A stretch of 64,000 nucleotides of DNA. Origin: Branchiostoma belcheri. Its lineage: Eukaryota > Chordata > Leptocardii > Amphioxiformes > Branchiostomatidae. A program made the translations under genes and the position numbers. Position 1 is the stretch's first letter, and each line of letters begins with the position of its first letter. Of the stretch, positions 22,201 through 34,018 are shown in pieces. The DNA is taken from positions 1,103,372 to 1,167,371 of the forward strand of contig NW_017804509.1 of assembly GCF_001625305.1 (NCBI RefSeq), given 5' to 3'. A model generated the notes under the pieces. That model was not told the DNA's origin and searched no databases. It saw only the letters and a program-made list of their open reading frames with translations.

Positions 22201-23229
22201 TGTCGGGCGGCAAAATGCATCACAGGCAGTCTTGATGTAAAGTTTGCCCAAATTTTGTGGCTTCTATGCAACTTTTTCTAACCCTCAGTAGCCTGGAATG
22301 AGGAAGATTTTACAATAATTCTAGAAACATCTATGGTCAAAACTGGCAAGAACCAACTTACATGGTCCGTAACAGTTGACTGTTATAAGGGTTCTTGTTT
22401 ATTTGTCTGTTTACTTACTGCATGAAGCCATATCTGTCCGTTATCTTGTACACGATGAACGTTTGTTTGTTTGTTTGTTTGTTTACTTACTGCATGAAGC
22501 CATATCTGTCCGTTATCTTGTACACGATGAACGTTTGTTTGTTTGTTTGTTTGTTTACTTACTGCATGAAGCCATATCTGTCCGTTATCTTGTACACGAT
22601 GAACGTCTCGTCTTCCCACGCGTCAATCTCCGCACCCTCCTCTCTCCCCTGTCAATCAAAGTCACATGACTGTTACCATGGCAACAACTTTCATCAACAG
22701 CATTCATATAAACAACATGAGAATATGATGAAAGATCTTTTGTGCAAATGCTGTAAATGTGGTTCAAACTAAATGCGTTTTGCATATTTTTGCCAAAACT
22801 AGAATTTCTTCCACTGTATCCTAAATCATGCTTTATCCAGAACCAAGCTCAGACACGGTTCTGGACAGTCCACGTGTATCCAGAACCATGCTTGGGGCAA
22901 ATCTACATTCTTGGATACGCGGAGACTATCCAAAACCGTGCCTGATCCTCACCCTAACCCATTCAGTCAAAGAACTAGATCCATACATTTCTTGATATGA
23001 TTAATGCTTTGTCATTATTTCAGTATGTACGTAGCAATAACAGAAAACACAGAGAGTTTGATGCCATATTTTCTGTATGTATCCTGGAAAAGTTTGATGT
23101 GATGTTTTTCGATACCGTTATCTGACAGCAATGTTTAGTTTGTCCATATTTCAGTACGTACCCTGTCATATTTGTCCACGATATCTGCCCTCTCCGTAGC
23201 CGCACGATCCAGCGCGCTTCTCTCATACT
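13516..23229 (-). CDS. USP6NL: USP6NL/RN-tre-like TBC-domain Rab GAP (5' start exon missing)
   Basis: Exons found: 23229-23162, 22648-22563, 22027-21988, 21870-21790, 21404-21297, 20890-20843, 18918-18809, 18458-18344, 16836-16687, 16241-16076, 15661-15504 and 15062-13516. All joins agree in phase except the last. The product has the RN-tre layout: an N-terminal [11 protein letters not shown] block, then a TBC domain with Arg finger IDLDVNRT and Gln finger YCQGM, then [14 protein letters not shown] and [10 protein letters not shown] 515-residue Ser/Pro-rich tail follows, with short repeats. Vertebrate USP6NL (about 830 residues) is a GAP for endosomal and Golgi Rabs and links to Eps8/EGFR trafficking; this is inferred here. 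The exon at 20843-20890 is a symmetric 16-codon cassette absent from the human protein as I know it. The first exon here needs one upstream base (phase 1), so the start codon exon lies at higher coordinates. Confidence 0.87.
13618..13725 (-). repeat. coding repeat GSNPRSPM (x4) in the USP6NL tail
   Basis: Within the last exon an eight-residue unit GSNPRSPM is repeated about four times in 24-base steps. Other short coding repeats in the same exon are RQQSP (x3, about 14835-14880) and GVGGQHIL (x3, about 14180-14280). All lie in the disordered-looking C-terminal tail. Confidence 0.8.
16340..16690 (-). repeat. tandem array of exon 3' edge plus splice donor
   Basis: On the minus strand a unit of about 25-30 bases reading 'ctcaaggtcaagaaaaacc' then 'tggtgagta' is repeated about eleven times with decay. 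The first unit is the real end of exon 16836-16687 (VKKNL then GTGAGT). At least three further units keep a perfect CTG|GTGAGT donor (about 16663, 16633 and 16437). Confidence 0.85.
17080..17261. mobile_element. palindromic Penelope-type repeat, truncated by gap
   Basis: The left half begins 'catccaggtaataagata', 'caactggatatgattttgg' and 'gtcagacgtttcagcta'. The right half is the inverse and runs into the gap. Related pieces lie at 18205-18300, 25525-25660, 31925-31990 and 57305-57425, all with 'atccagttgcttgagtaac'. Confidence 0.65.
17144..17177 (-). ncRNA. minimal hammerhead-ribozyme core
   Basis: Minus strand: CTGACGA, helix II AGCTAGT / ACTAGCT with loop GGAT, then GAAA and CGTC. The core residues CUGANGA and GAAA are intact, and ACGU gives a self-complementary helix III before C. 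The inverse half at 17187-17219 keeps GAAACGTC but not CUGANGA. Activity is unknown. Confidence 0.65.
17262..17281. other. assembly gap, 20 N
   Basis: Twenty N bases interrupt the palindrome and the exon-edge array. The real size is unknown; a collapsed repeat is likely. Confidence 0.95.
18205..18300. repeat. fold-back of 'caactggatatgattt'
   Basis: The string 'caagcaactggatatgattt' is followed after about ten bases by its inverse 'aaatcatatccagttgcttg'. It belongs to the same family as 17080-17261 but lacks the hammerhead core. Confidence 0.7.
18549..18635 (-). repeat. partial duplicate of USP6NL exon 18458-18344
   Basis: The first roughly 75 bases of the exon, starting 'acaacaggccctgttccatg' and ending at 'ggctactgccag', are repeated upstream with a few changes. 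The copy has an AG acceptor but no downstream exon half, so it is a pseudo-exon. Splicing to it would lose the Gln-finger context. Confidence 0.8.
19000..19350. repeat. CA microsatellite with exon-edge fragments
   Basis: The (CA)n stretches are interspersed with 'atggtaacatgatactcac'. At about 19135-19170 and 19262-19295 there are decayed copies of the 5' edge of exon 18918-18809 ('agctactcgcattctctg'), again including the acceptor. Confidence 0.7.
19741..19861. mobile_element. short MITE, 'aggccacaccaa' family
   Basis: Ends 'aggccacaccaatttaattt' and 'aaattaaattggtgtggcct' are exact inverses. It is a deletion derivative of the element at 12408-12800 and lies in a USP6NL intron. Confidence 0.85.
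20891..21130. repeat. tandem repeat 'tggaccaatcacaaa' beside cassette exon
   Basis: About five units of roughly 50 bases contain 'ggaccaatcaca', 'atcatgg' and 'attattcaaatct'. The first unit provides the acceptor of the symmetric exon 20890-20843. Each unit holds a CCAAT motif. Confidence 0.75.
22390..22562 (-). repeat. 72-base tandem copies of exon 3' edge plus donor
   Basis: Two nearly exact 72-base copies of the last roughly 45 bases of exon 22648-22563 lie downstream of it, each ending 'ggcttcatgca' then the donor 'gtaagtaaaca' and a (GTTT)n linker. Junctions are at 22563 (real), 22491 and 22419. All three donors are identical in sequence. Confidence 0.9.
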
Positions 23230-23965
23230 CTGCAGCTGCAGAAATACACACAAAACAGGACAGTTTAGTTCACCTGCAGTACACATGCTAGCCAACAGGG
23301 GGCATTCCTGCACTGCTACACGATCCAGCGCGCTTCTCTCATACTCTGCAGCTGCAGAAATACACACAAAACAGGACAGTTTAGTTCACCTGCAGTACAC
23401 ATGCTAGCCAACAGGGGGCAGTGCTACACTGCTACACGATCCAGCGCGCTTCTCTCATACTCTGCAGCTGTAGAAATACATGTACAAACCAGTTAACATG
23501 CAGTACACAAACTAACCAACAGGGGGCATTGCTACACTGCTACACGATCCAGCGCGCTTCTCTCATATTCTGCAGCTAAAAAAACACAAAACAGGAGAGT
23601 TTAATTCACCTGCAGTACACAAACTAGCCAACAGGGGGCACTGCTGCACTGCTACACGGTCCAGCGCGCTTCTCTCATACTCTGCAGCTGGAGGACAAAA
23701 CAGGGCGGTTTAGTTCACCTGCAGTACACATGCTAGCCAACAGGGGGCAGTGCTACACTGCTACACGGTCCAGCACGCTCCTCTCATATTCTGCAGCTGT
23801 AGAAATACAACAGGGCAGGACACGTCAGTCAAAACAGTTTTGTTCACCTGCAGTATACAAACCAGCAAACAGGGGGCCTCGCTACACTGCTACATGTCAA
23901 CATGATTACAAATCTGTTCAGTCCGACACACTAGATCCAGCGGGTTTCTCTCATACTCTGTAGCT
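23230..23965 (-). repeat. tandem copies of exon 5' edge plus acceptor
   Basis: Six partial copies of the first roughly 30 bases of exon 23229-23162 lie upstream. Their 'cgatccagcgcgcttctctc' blocks begin near 23321, 23437, 23545, 23657, 23765 and 23934, a spacing of 108-116 bases (larger before the last). Each includes a 'ctgcag' acceptor, and most spacers share 'ccaacagggggca' and 'cacctgcagta'. None carries the exon's 3' half. Confidence 0.9.
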
Positions 23966-24589
23966 TAGGGAACACACGACAGTTTAGTTCAACTGCAGTA
24001 TACAAACTAACCAACAGGGGGCCTCGCCTCACTACATGTCACCATGATTACAAATCATTTTTCCTGTTCTGGCCTGCAACAGTCTGATAACCAAGGGCAG
24101 TTTGACCTTGACTTGGACAGGGAGTATGACCTTGACTTTGATCAAAACACCAGATCTGGAACCAGCTGTCAATCAAGTAAAATCAAGTGAACTATCAACA
24201 CTGAAAGGAAAGGCACTACGTATACGTATTTCGCCCCTCAGTCAAGGGATCCTGGGCCCTACCATGGTTTGGGTTGGCGTTAGGAAGAGCATCCAGCCTA
24301 AAAGATCCTGCTTCAAAAAGACTTGCACTTGATGAAAGCACGTCTAACCCCCAGTTTTTATAGCACGTTTTTGCCACACTGGGCTAAGTACAATTTTTGT
24401 ACAGGTCGTCCTCTATTCTATTGAAATTACAATATTTGCATATAATGGTCACCATACAGGACTCATTATGAGTCATAGATATACAGTATGCAGGTAGTAC
24501 ATGTATTTCCAGCCCTGAAATGTCCATAAAATCACCACATCTTTATTGACAAATCGACACGGCAGTTCTCTATACCATATACGGTTAAA

Positions 24590-24622
24590 CTGAGGAAGGT
24601 GACAGACTGTCATCGAAACGTC
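24590..24622 (+). ncRNA. minimal hammerhead-ribozyme core
   Basis: Plus strand: CTGAGGA, helix II GGTGACAG / CTGTCATC (one G-U pair, single-base loop unless the closing pair opens), then GAAA and CGTC. The core is complete and ACGU is a palindromic helix III. It sits in a repeat with 'ggctgaataaaaggcttgg' downstream. Confidence 0.65.
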
Positions 24623-25546
24623 GGCTGAATAAAAGGCTTGGTTGTGTGAAAAGAGCCTCTTTACTCCCATCTTTGTTGACAAATCAACACACTGCTGCAG
24701 TTCTCAACTTCAGAAAATCAACAGCTCTGTTCATTATACGATTCCCAGGAATGGTTTTATGAATACGTTAAATCAATATACCTGTCAGGACTCGAAATCC
24801 ATGTTTGAGAATAGGTGCACTGGTACACCCAATCTAAAACATTGGGTGCACAAAAAATAATTATGCTTCATTTCGAAAGAAAAATACATTAACAAAGATC
24901 TTGTTATCATTCTGACACCTACATGTCAACAATACTGTAAAGTACAATACATTGAATATTTTGAAATAAGTAAACCTATGAAAATATTTGTGTACATTGG
25001 TGCATCCACATTAAAAATTGAGTGCACAGCTCCAGTTTTGGGTGAACTAAGGTGCACATGCACCCAGTATTTCCAGCCCTGCCCGTTCTCTATTCGACCC
25101 TTATTGCCCAAACCAGATTTCTGATAGTCCATCGATTCTGAGGACGAAAAATCTGATAAACAAAGTCTTGACTTTATTCTCTCTGAAAATGGGAGAGAAT
25201 TTGCATAAAATCCATAAAACGGAACAGAAAAATCTTTACAAACGATGTTTATTTGATAAGTACAAATGTTTCAGGAATTGAAACAGATGAGACCAAAATG
25301 ACAGGGTAAAAACCCTGCAGCGAGTCGATAGCCAAATCACCAATAACAATCAGGCACTGCCTGATGCAGGTCTGTAAATACAGGGTGCATGTGCACCTTA
25401 GTGCACCCAAATTTGCACCAGTGCACCCAAATTATTAATAGTATGCAGGATATTCTTGGCATCTAAGTGTCAGAAAAATAATAAGGACCTATAACTAATA
25501 TATCGTGTTTATAAACCTGCATTTCTCCTGCAGTCTCTTAGTGTCA

Positions 25547-25580
25547 CTGATGAAAGGTAGTAGATACTACCTGAAATGTC
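25547..25580 (+). ncRNA. minimal hammerhead-ribozyme core, variant
   Basis: Plus strand: CTGATGA, helix II AGGTAGTA / TACTACCT, then GAAA and TGTC. The core is complete. Helix III would be AUGU, self-pairing only through G-U wobbles. It is followed by the family tail 'catatccagttgcttaagta'. Confidence 0.6.
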
Positions 25581-28154
25581 TGTTTCCTAAACCATATCCA
25601 GTTGCTTAAGTAACTGTTTTTTGGCATATCTTATTACCTGGATGTCTAACCTTTATAGAAGTATATCAGGACTACATGTTACAAGAAAAAAAAAGCATTT
25701 TGAGCCCTGCAGAAAGACCTTGGGGCACCCAAAATCCCTGATAACCGACTGTACAGTAACTACCATTGATTTTGCCATTACAGAACATCACACACAAAAA
25801 TCGCACCATGTCCGTTACCATGGCAAAATCATGTCACCATGGTTACCAGGTTATCACCACGGTTACGGGCATGACAGACAGCGACGGCTTACATGTATCT
25901 TCAGACATTCTCCAGATGTCTCCAGACTCACACTTAAGGCGATGTCTTGACATGGAAGGCCTCTTATCAGTAAGAAGACATAGTGTTATTCCCAGACACT
26001 TGCTACAATTTAAGCCCATATACATGTATATATGGGGGCCTGCATGGGGGGGTCCTGACAAGACTCAAAATTTTGAGAACCGGCTATGTATTATGCTACA
26101 GACATGTGCTACAAAGCACATATGTATACATGGGGGCCTGCATGGGGGGTCCCGACAACACTCTTCGCTAAATTTTGAGAGCCAGCTACGTATTACGCTA
26201 CAGTAGTGATTACGCTTTACGATAAATTCCAAGTGGCTACAACGCATCACGTAGAATTAAAACGCGAAATACACCAATTACGCTCTACTTTGAATTAGAG
26301 CGGTCCATCTACTTCCCCCTTATAATTGCCAACATATACACAATTTGTTTACCTCCTTTAAAAGAAACAATTAAATTTTATCTGCTTCACTGAAGCGTAA
26401 ATAACTTCTGAGACCATCCCTGATGACCTTGAGACTGTGATGATGAAGTCACGAGTGTGTCTTATCCTTCAAGGTCACTGAACCAGACTTATCTTCAAAC
26501 ACCACACTTACCCTCAAGTTTAAACTTATCCCTCAAGGTCACTGAATTGAGACTTATCTTCAAATACCACACTTACCCCCAAGGTCAAACTTATCCCCAA
26601 GGTCACATTCCTTCCAACCCACACAAATACCTGAAACATCTTCTTCTAGCAGGGATCACATTACTTTCTTTGTTGCCAGAAATGTGCTCTTCATAATGAT
26701 ACTGTAAATCTTAAAATTTTGCGGCAGTTTTATTTTTGCAGTTTTTGTGGTGACATTTTCTCCACCATCAATTCATGACAATGCAAATTTGCATATCCGA
26801 TGTATTAAACCTCATGTAATTATAACGTTAAAAATTAAAGCACCACGAAAACCTCATTTTACCTCCTATCACAAATCTAAAACTTCCCTACAAAAATGAA
26901 TGGATGGGATGTTACATAAAAATCTGCCCAAGGGAAGGTACATACAATGTAACGTTACTATCAGCTATCTAAACAACATTACGCTTCCTTCAATCATAAT
27001 TTTTCTTTGAAAGTCTACCTGCTTCACAATATAAAATGTTAACTGCCACTTTTTCTGCACATTTTTGGTTGTAGGTTGTTTGAATCAGTTCTAAGGTCAA
27101 ATGTTCTGCCTGTAACACATGCAGTGACCTTCACCCCCCAAGGTCACAGAACCAGATTGGTCCAGTTTGCGCTGAATGTGTGATCTGTCATCCTGCTGAC
27201 AGCAAGGTCAGACGACCTTGAAGTCCTTTGTCCTTGGAATTTACATGAATAGAAACACACAGAAGAACAGATAGAAAAGCCCAAAACACTGTTCCAGCCC
27301 TAGGATAAAGTACCAAACCAGTGATGTTAAAACCAAGCCTCAGCACATCAGCAGAACATACTGCACCTGCGCGAAAATAATGTATTGTGCATAGCACTTC
27401 AGCAGAACGTGTCATATAAGGTTGTATTCGCGCATATAAGGTTAACACCCTGTCTGTAGTGTCCAAATGTTGTGTTGGAAAAGATATCTTCTGCAACAAG
27501 CAAAATACTGATGCAATGTTGACCAAAAATCTTTCAAAAACTGTGTATAAGGTTAACACTACGTCTGTAGTTTCCAAATGTTAAGTTGGAAATAAAAGAT
27601 ATCCTCTGCAACAAGCAAAATTCTGATGCAACGTTGACCAAAAATCCGACAAAACCCGTGACAAACCCGGGTTTTGCGCAGGCGCAGTACGTTCTGCCGA
27701 TGTGCTCCAAGCTGCAATGTTTAATGCATTACACCCAGCTGCAAACTCTCCACAATCCTGGATTCAATAATCTGTAATTTCCCATAAAAATCAGTGTGAA
27801 ACTGCAGTGATGATAGAATCCCCACTCAGGGAGCTGCGGCCTGGGCTAATTATGCTGCTAATTATGCTGCTAATTACCGCTGATAGTCGTTAGAACAGGG
27901 CAAAGTGGCTAATTAACATCACACATCTAATTATGGACAGGAACAACCCAATAATGGACCAGTAGGGGGAATAAACCTGCTGTTTTTTGTACCATACATT
28001 TTTTACATATTGTGTTTACCTACTTCTATGTACATGTCTAGTTCATTATGAAGAAGAACAGTAAGGTTTATAATAAGGTTTTCCTGATACTTTACTGTAT
28101 TTCAATTACGTTGTGCTCCCCAAAGTTTTCTGTGCACCTAAATACATTTCTAGA

Positions 28155-28260
28155 GTAGTACTATATAGTAGTAGTAGTAGTAGTAGTAGAGTAGTAGTAG
28201 TGGTAGCAATAGTAGTACTAGTAGTAGTAGTACTAGTAGTAGTAGTAGTAGTAGTAAGCC
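28155..28260. repeat. (TAG)n microsatellite
   Basis: About 30 imperfect TAG triplets. No gene context. Confidence 0.9.
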
Positions 28261-29689
28261 TTTATTTAATCTCGATACACTTGTTTGGTCAAACATACGG
28301 CTTTTCAACAAGGTCGAGGGTGAGGGCAGGGTGAGGGTTAGGTGCATCTATCCTCAAAAATGAATTCTCAAGTCCTTGTTGTATACATATGCAAGCATAT
28401 AACAGAGTCCTTGTTGTACTTTCCACCCTATGATCTGCTTGGAGCATACATGTACATGACACCTGGCTCCCAGCCAAAGCTTTTGGCTTGTAGCTGATCT
28501 GTAATAGTCAGTCTCCTGGGGACACAGTACATATGTACAGGTCTGGGGAACAGTAACATCAGCAGAACCTTGCACAGTTTTCCATGGATGTTTGGTCAAT
28601 GTTACCCTGAGTGTCAGCCTGTTTAGCTTTCGTTAGCGGATCGTGGGGAGCAGACAAAAGCCAGAAAGGCTGACTAAAAAGGCTGAGACCACTCAGGCTA
28701 GATCACAATTGCATTAGAATTTTGCTTGTTGTACATGTAGATGATATCTTTTCCAACATAACAGCTGGAAACTACAGACTGGATGTTAACCTTCCATATG
28801 CGAATACAACCTTATATGAGACGTTCTGCCGAAGTGCTATGCAAATACATTACGATCCGCGCAGTATGTTCTGCCAACGTGCTTGGTACAGTAAAGATTG
28901 TGGTGGACTGTAGTAATCATGTTAGCTGGGAACTCTTACCACAAATCTCATCAACTTCACACATGAACCTGGCAGCTGGTTTAACACCACATCAATACAA
29001 GACCTGAAAATGCACTCAATCAATCAAACTGCAAGAACCAGGGCAGATGCATGGCGGCTGTAGCCATGTCCCTCCAGGATGTTCTGTTTTCTACCAGTGC
29101 TCTCCAGTCAGTTCTGCTGACCCCAAAACTGTCCAACACTTTGAAAACGCACTAAGGGAGAATAAAAATACAAACATCCCCTTTCCAAATTTCTGGGACG
29201 CACTCATGCACTAGGGCTCCAATTTGAGGTGCACAAAAGTACACAAACATGGTTCACTGGCCCAGACATGACCTCACAACATGTGCAGTTAGTGGTTCTA
29301 CATATCTACTCACTACACCACAGGATTTCCCCTTAAATTAAAAACAGCCACGGAAAGATACAATCTATACTGTAATAACTTGCAGACCTATTATAATAGC
29401 TATTACAGTAAAGTGGTCTTTATGGGCTGGTGGCCTTCTTGTGCAGGTTGCTTAATCATGCCTGTGCCTTATGATCAGGAAAAGTGGCTGTTATGACCAG
29501 GTGGCCAGAGAGAAAAAGTGGCCACCTAGCCGCGTTTGACTTTTTTTCCCACCAACACAAATCAACTTTCATTCCAAAACTTTGCAAGGAAACTGATGAA
29601 ATGATTTGGTACATGTACATTGTACTTGAATTCATGTATGTGGTGTAACAGTGGGGGGTTTATAGGCGCTACCAACTGATCTGGCAAAC

Positions 29690-29960
29690 GGGTCTAGACC
29701 TTTTAGCCGAATGGTTAGAGCATCGGGGTTGTGAGCTGGTGCCCGGATTTGGCGTGGGTTCGATCCCCGGCCCGGGACCAGGAGTGTCTTTCTGTTTCTA
29801 CTCTCCTAGTTCTTACGCAGTGCTTGACGTGGCGCAGTAATATGTGGGTCAGCGGTGTGGGAAAAATCAGCCACTTTTGGTCCAGTCAGGACAAAAGGTG
29901 GGCAGACAAAAGGCTGACGTACCATACAGAAGGCACATAAGGGTTCAAAAGGGTTAAACT
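29690..29960 (+). mobile_element. tRNA-derived SINE
   Basis: An A-box-like 'tagccgaatggttagagca' is followed 40-odd bases later by a B-box-like 'gtgggttcgatcccc'. This spacing and sequence fit an RNA polymerase III promoter inherited from a tRNA. The 5' part does not fold into a complete clover-leaf and the sequence continues for about 170 bases with non-tRNA sequence, so this is a SINE and not a tRNA gene. The simple repeats 'gggttaaactatgggct' follow it. Confidence 0.7.
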
Positions 29961-32900
29961 ATGGGCTGAAGAGGGTTAAACTATGGGTTCAAAAGGGTTA
30001 AACAAAGGGCTGAAGTGTTATACAGAACAGACAAGTGTTCTGTGATGTCAAGTGGTGGAACTGAGTGGTTAGTCTGGACAGGAAAAGCTGCGGTCTGGTC
30101 TGGTCTGGTCTGGGTAGGAGAAGGGTTTGAGAGATATTTCCAACTCTTCTCTGTATGTAGGGGGTGTCTATGGGGAGGGGGGGTCCACTAGGCACATAGG
30201 GGGGTCCACTAGTGTACATGTGCGTTCCATAGGCCTCCAAGCTTAAGCACAGTGCATTATTTAATTTGACGCAAAATTTTTGCCACCCATTAATATAATG
30301 ATTATATAATGATTACCTGTACATTTAATTCTCAGAGCAGATTACTACAAAGGCCTGACTACGCCTTACGAAAAGTGACATGCAGGCCCTCAACTACATC
30401 TGAAATCTCTCAGGAACATTTTGACTCCAACAGCTGCAGTTTTCATGGTCCGCTGCTCAGAACAGCCCGCTCTGTCAGTACCCAAATATCAAGGTCATCA
30501 GAGACTGGAACAAAGAACCTTCAGACAGAAACACTGGGGTCAGCTGAAGGTCAGCCAGGTCACGACCTTTGGTATCTGTCAAAAAGAGGTCGGTAAGGTC
30601 ACGACCTTGCCCTCTATGTGGGAGGTCTGAGGGTTGGAACAATTTTTTATAGATCACACAAAAAATTACAAATTTGGGGAAAGTCCCTCTGATTACAACC
30701 TCCAAGCCCATACTTGCAAAATTGCATCACCTATAACTTCTGAGTCTATCCCTGCATCACCTATAACTTCTGAGCTGATCCCTACATCACATTTATCTTC
30801 CGAGCCCAATCCAAGAGAGACAGAGAGAGGGAGAGAGGGAAAGAGAGAGAGATTATTAAATCGAAAGATTTTTAATGAAAACACAAATAAAGAAATACAG
30901 ATGACGGCTCAGCCCATCCCTACATCACATTTAACTTCCGAGCCCATCCCTACATCACATTTAACTTCCGAGCCGATCCCTACACCACTTTCCCTCCTAT
31001 TTTGAATCCTAACCATCTCCCAGGCCAGTTTGACCTTTGTTGACCCCCAGGTCGTCCATCCATCTCTGTGACCTCTACACAAGCGTTCTGTGACCTTCAT
31101 TCTTCCCTACACGCGACCTTTGCCCTTAATTACAGCCGGCCCATCCATCCCAGATACAATAGCAGGGCACAACTCAGAACTGGAGCACTGACAACTCGGC
31201 CTACCTACATGTACAAAACATATACTCATACATGTAACGTTACTAAACATGTATACATACATGTACACATACTACAAGCAGAAAATCCCTATGTACCTAC
31301 AACATTGTACAAAATATAACACTGTACATATACTACAACCAGAAAATGCCTACAACATGTAAGCAGTTGCAACCAGCTACAAGAGCAGAGCAGCTAACTG
31401 GGCCACTGAAACCTGGGCCTACCTACAACAATTTTACACGTACATGTACAAAACATGTACACATACTACAACCACATAACTTAAAACTGGGCCTATGAAC
31501 ATGTACATTGTACAACATTGTACCTACGTATACATTGCACAACATGTACACATTGACAAACTAGTACACATGCATGCTACTACAACCAGGTACACACAAA
31601 ACTGGGCCTACGTACAGCATGTACAAAACAGGAACATGTACAGAAAATGCTAGCCTGATTGAACATTGCTTTTCGCCGGCTCCCTACATAGTTAGTACGT
31701 AGGGTGGGCAGCTCCTTGAGCATTGAACAGAGAGCTTGGGTTTCACAGGCTAAGAAAATGCCATATGCATGTACACATTCACATACTACATGTACAACTA
31801 TAATATAACTTACAAGAGTACAGCCAGAAAACGTATAACAGGATGTACCTAGATATGTACAACATGTACATTTGAGTACTATGTTTACAACATGAGCTAT
31901 GTACAACATCATGTATTACGACTTCAAAATCTATCCAGTTGCTTGAGTAACAGTTTTCTTGTGTATCTCATCACCTGGATGTCTAACCTTCATCAACACT
32001 GTCTAATGTACACTGCCTGACTGTATGTTGTGTTCCCATGTGTATGTGTTTCATTGTTTGTAGAAATACAATCAGTCGTTATTTTGATGTAAATAATTAA
32101 TGAACCTGTCAACTATTATGGCCCTATTTCAAACGTGTCAGACAATGTAATTGTAATGTACACTAAAATCCTATTGTATGATCTCTGTAAAATATTTTCT
32201 AGTCATGATATTCAATAAAACAGAAATATATAGACTAGAAATCATTGGTATTGTCAAAATGTGTTGGATCGAAGAAACAACTCACATTCATGACAATATG
32301 CATAAACAGACATAAATCACAGGACCCCCCCCCCATACAGACCCTTCTAACTCCCCCTGCACCTGTTCTACAGTGATGTCACTACCCCCTGCAGCTGTCC
32401 AGTAATGATACAGCACCCCCCTAGATAATACAGACCCCCCCCAAGTTGACACATGCGCGAATACTGTTGACAGACAGACATATATACCTCCTTACAGTAT
32501 GTGTACAGTACACTACAGTACTTATAGTTATATACTAGTATTGTGCATGTAAGCTTGTATTTCCAAGAACCACCGTAGACTGGAACTCGTTGCCACCAAG
32601 CACAGTTGGGGCATCATCACTAGAAAGCTTTAATTCTTCAAATAACTCCTGCCTGCAATTAACTGTGCAAAGATTTGCTTCATACTAACCACAAAATCAG
32701 ACCCCTGCAAATATAAACAAATTTACAGTACAAAAGATAACATTAGAAACACACTTCTTAGGTTGGTAATCCATTTTTAGGTTCAAACTCAGAAATTTTA
32801 CTGTTAATAAGGAAGTGTCAGATTTGAAGTGTAGAGTACACACACATTGCAACATGGTTAGTACAGTCATTACAGTTGCCACACTTAAAACTGATACATC

Positions 32901-34018
32901 ATCATCTATATTACATAACACAACATGGTACTTTTGTAATATTGTATCACGACATTCTTTTGTAGCCATATCAACCTACAGAACACATTAATGGCTACAG
33001 TAACCAGTTATGTCAACACACTCTGAAATATACCAGTGTACAAAATACTTTTTTGAACCAGGTTGCCCAGTTGGCAACCTACGGCAAAAATTAGGTTGCC
33101 CATCAGAATTTTAGGTTGCCCCATGGCCACCTACAAGTTACTTTCCTCAAATTAAGTAATGTTACATACATAAGCCTTTGACAATATATTTCTAACAGCC
33201 TTAAGTAATTCAACTGATTACCTGAAATTAAAAAGCATCTGCCGGCTACAGTGGTGAAAGCCAAGTGGGCATGATTTCATGATTTCACTGTATACCAACT
33301 AAAAAAACAGGGGCTTTTGGAATCCAACTTTCTTACCCATTCCATAACACACATGGGTTTAGAAAGTGTTGTTTATATAACAACATGTGATTACAGGTTT
33401 CTTTATTTGTAAATATTTACATCACAGCTATGCCTGGGTATCATTATTTGCTACACATCCTGGTTTGGAACCATTTGGGGCCATTCGGGATTTCAAAAGA
33501 AAAAACAGCTTAAAAGTTTTCATTTACAATGTTCTATGTACTACTACTAGTATAATTCTGACATTTGGGGCTACTTCAATGGTCTAACATTACCCATTAG
33601 TGCACCACATTGCATACCCTACATTCCAAACTATTAGTATATATTACCGTAATACCTCAACTTTTCCTTATATACATAGAGATTGGACTTCAAAAATTCT
33701 ACTTAAAATTTCTGTTGGTATCAACAGTACTGAAACTTTTTGCTCACAAGAACATGATCATGAACAGCTACTAGTAACTACAATGTAGTATTTGATCTGT
33801 AACATCCCAGGTTGTCCCCCGGGGTGTTTCTGTCCCCCCTCTCCTTATAAGGTAACCCCTGAGGTGCCCTGTGGTGCTAACCACCCCTGCCTGTGAGTGG
33901 TTTGACCCAACAGACTGTGATCTGCACCTGTGTGTACCTTAGGGACAGTCTGGATCATTATCACAACTGCACCTGCTTCCAAACATGCTGACTTTCCTTC
34001 CACCTCAGGCAGGGGTGA

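Noticed and set aside
23230..23965. Regular repeat-spacer array resembling CRISPR
   Set aside because: Spacers are themselves repeated, units are 108-116 bases, and the repeat is an exon edge in an animal gene.
24595..24660. Candidate terminator or riboswitch-like hairpins
   Set aside because: The hairpins are helix II of repeat-borne hammerhead motifs; bacterial-type regulatory elements are not expected here.
29697..29775. Possible tRNA gene
   Set aside because: A- and B-box-like motifs are present, but the arms do not complete a clover-leaf and the sequence continues as a SINE body.
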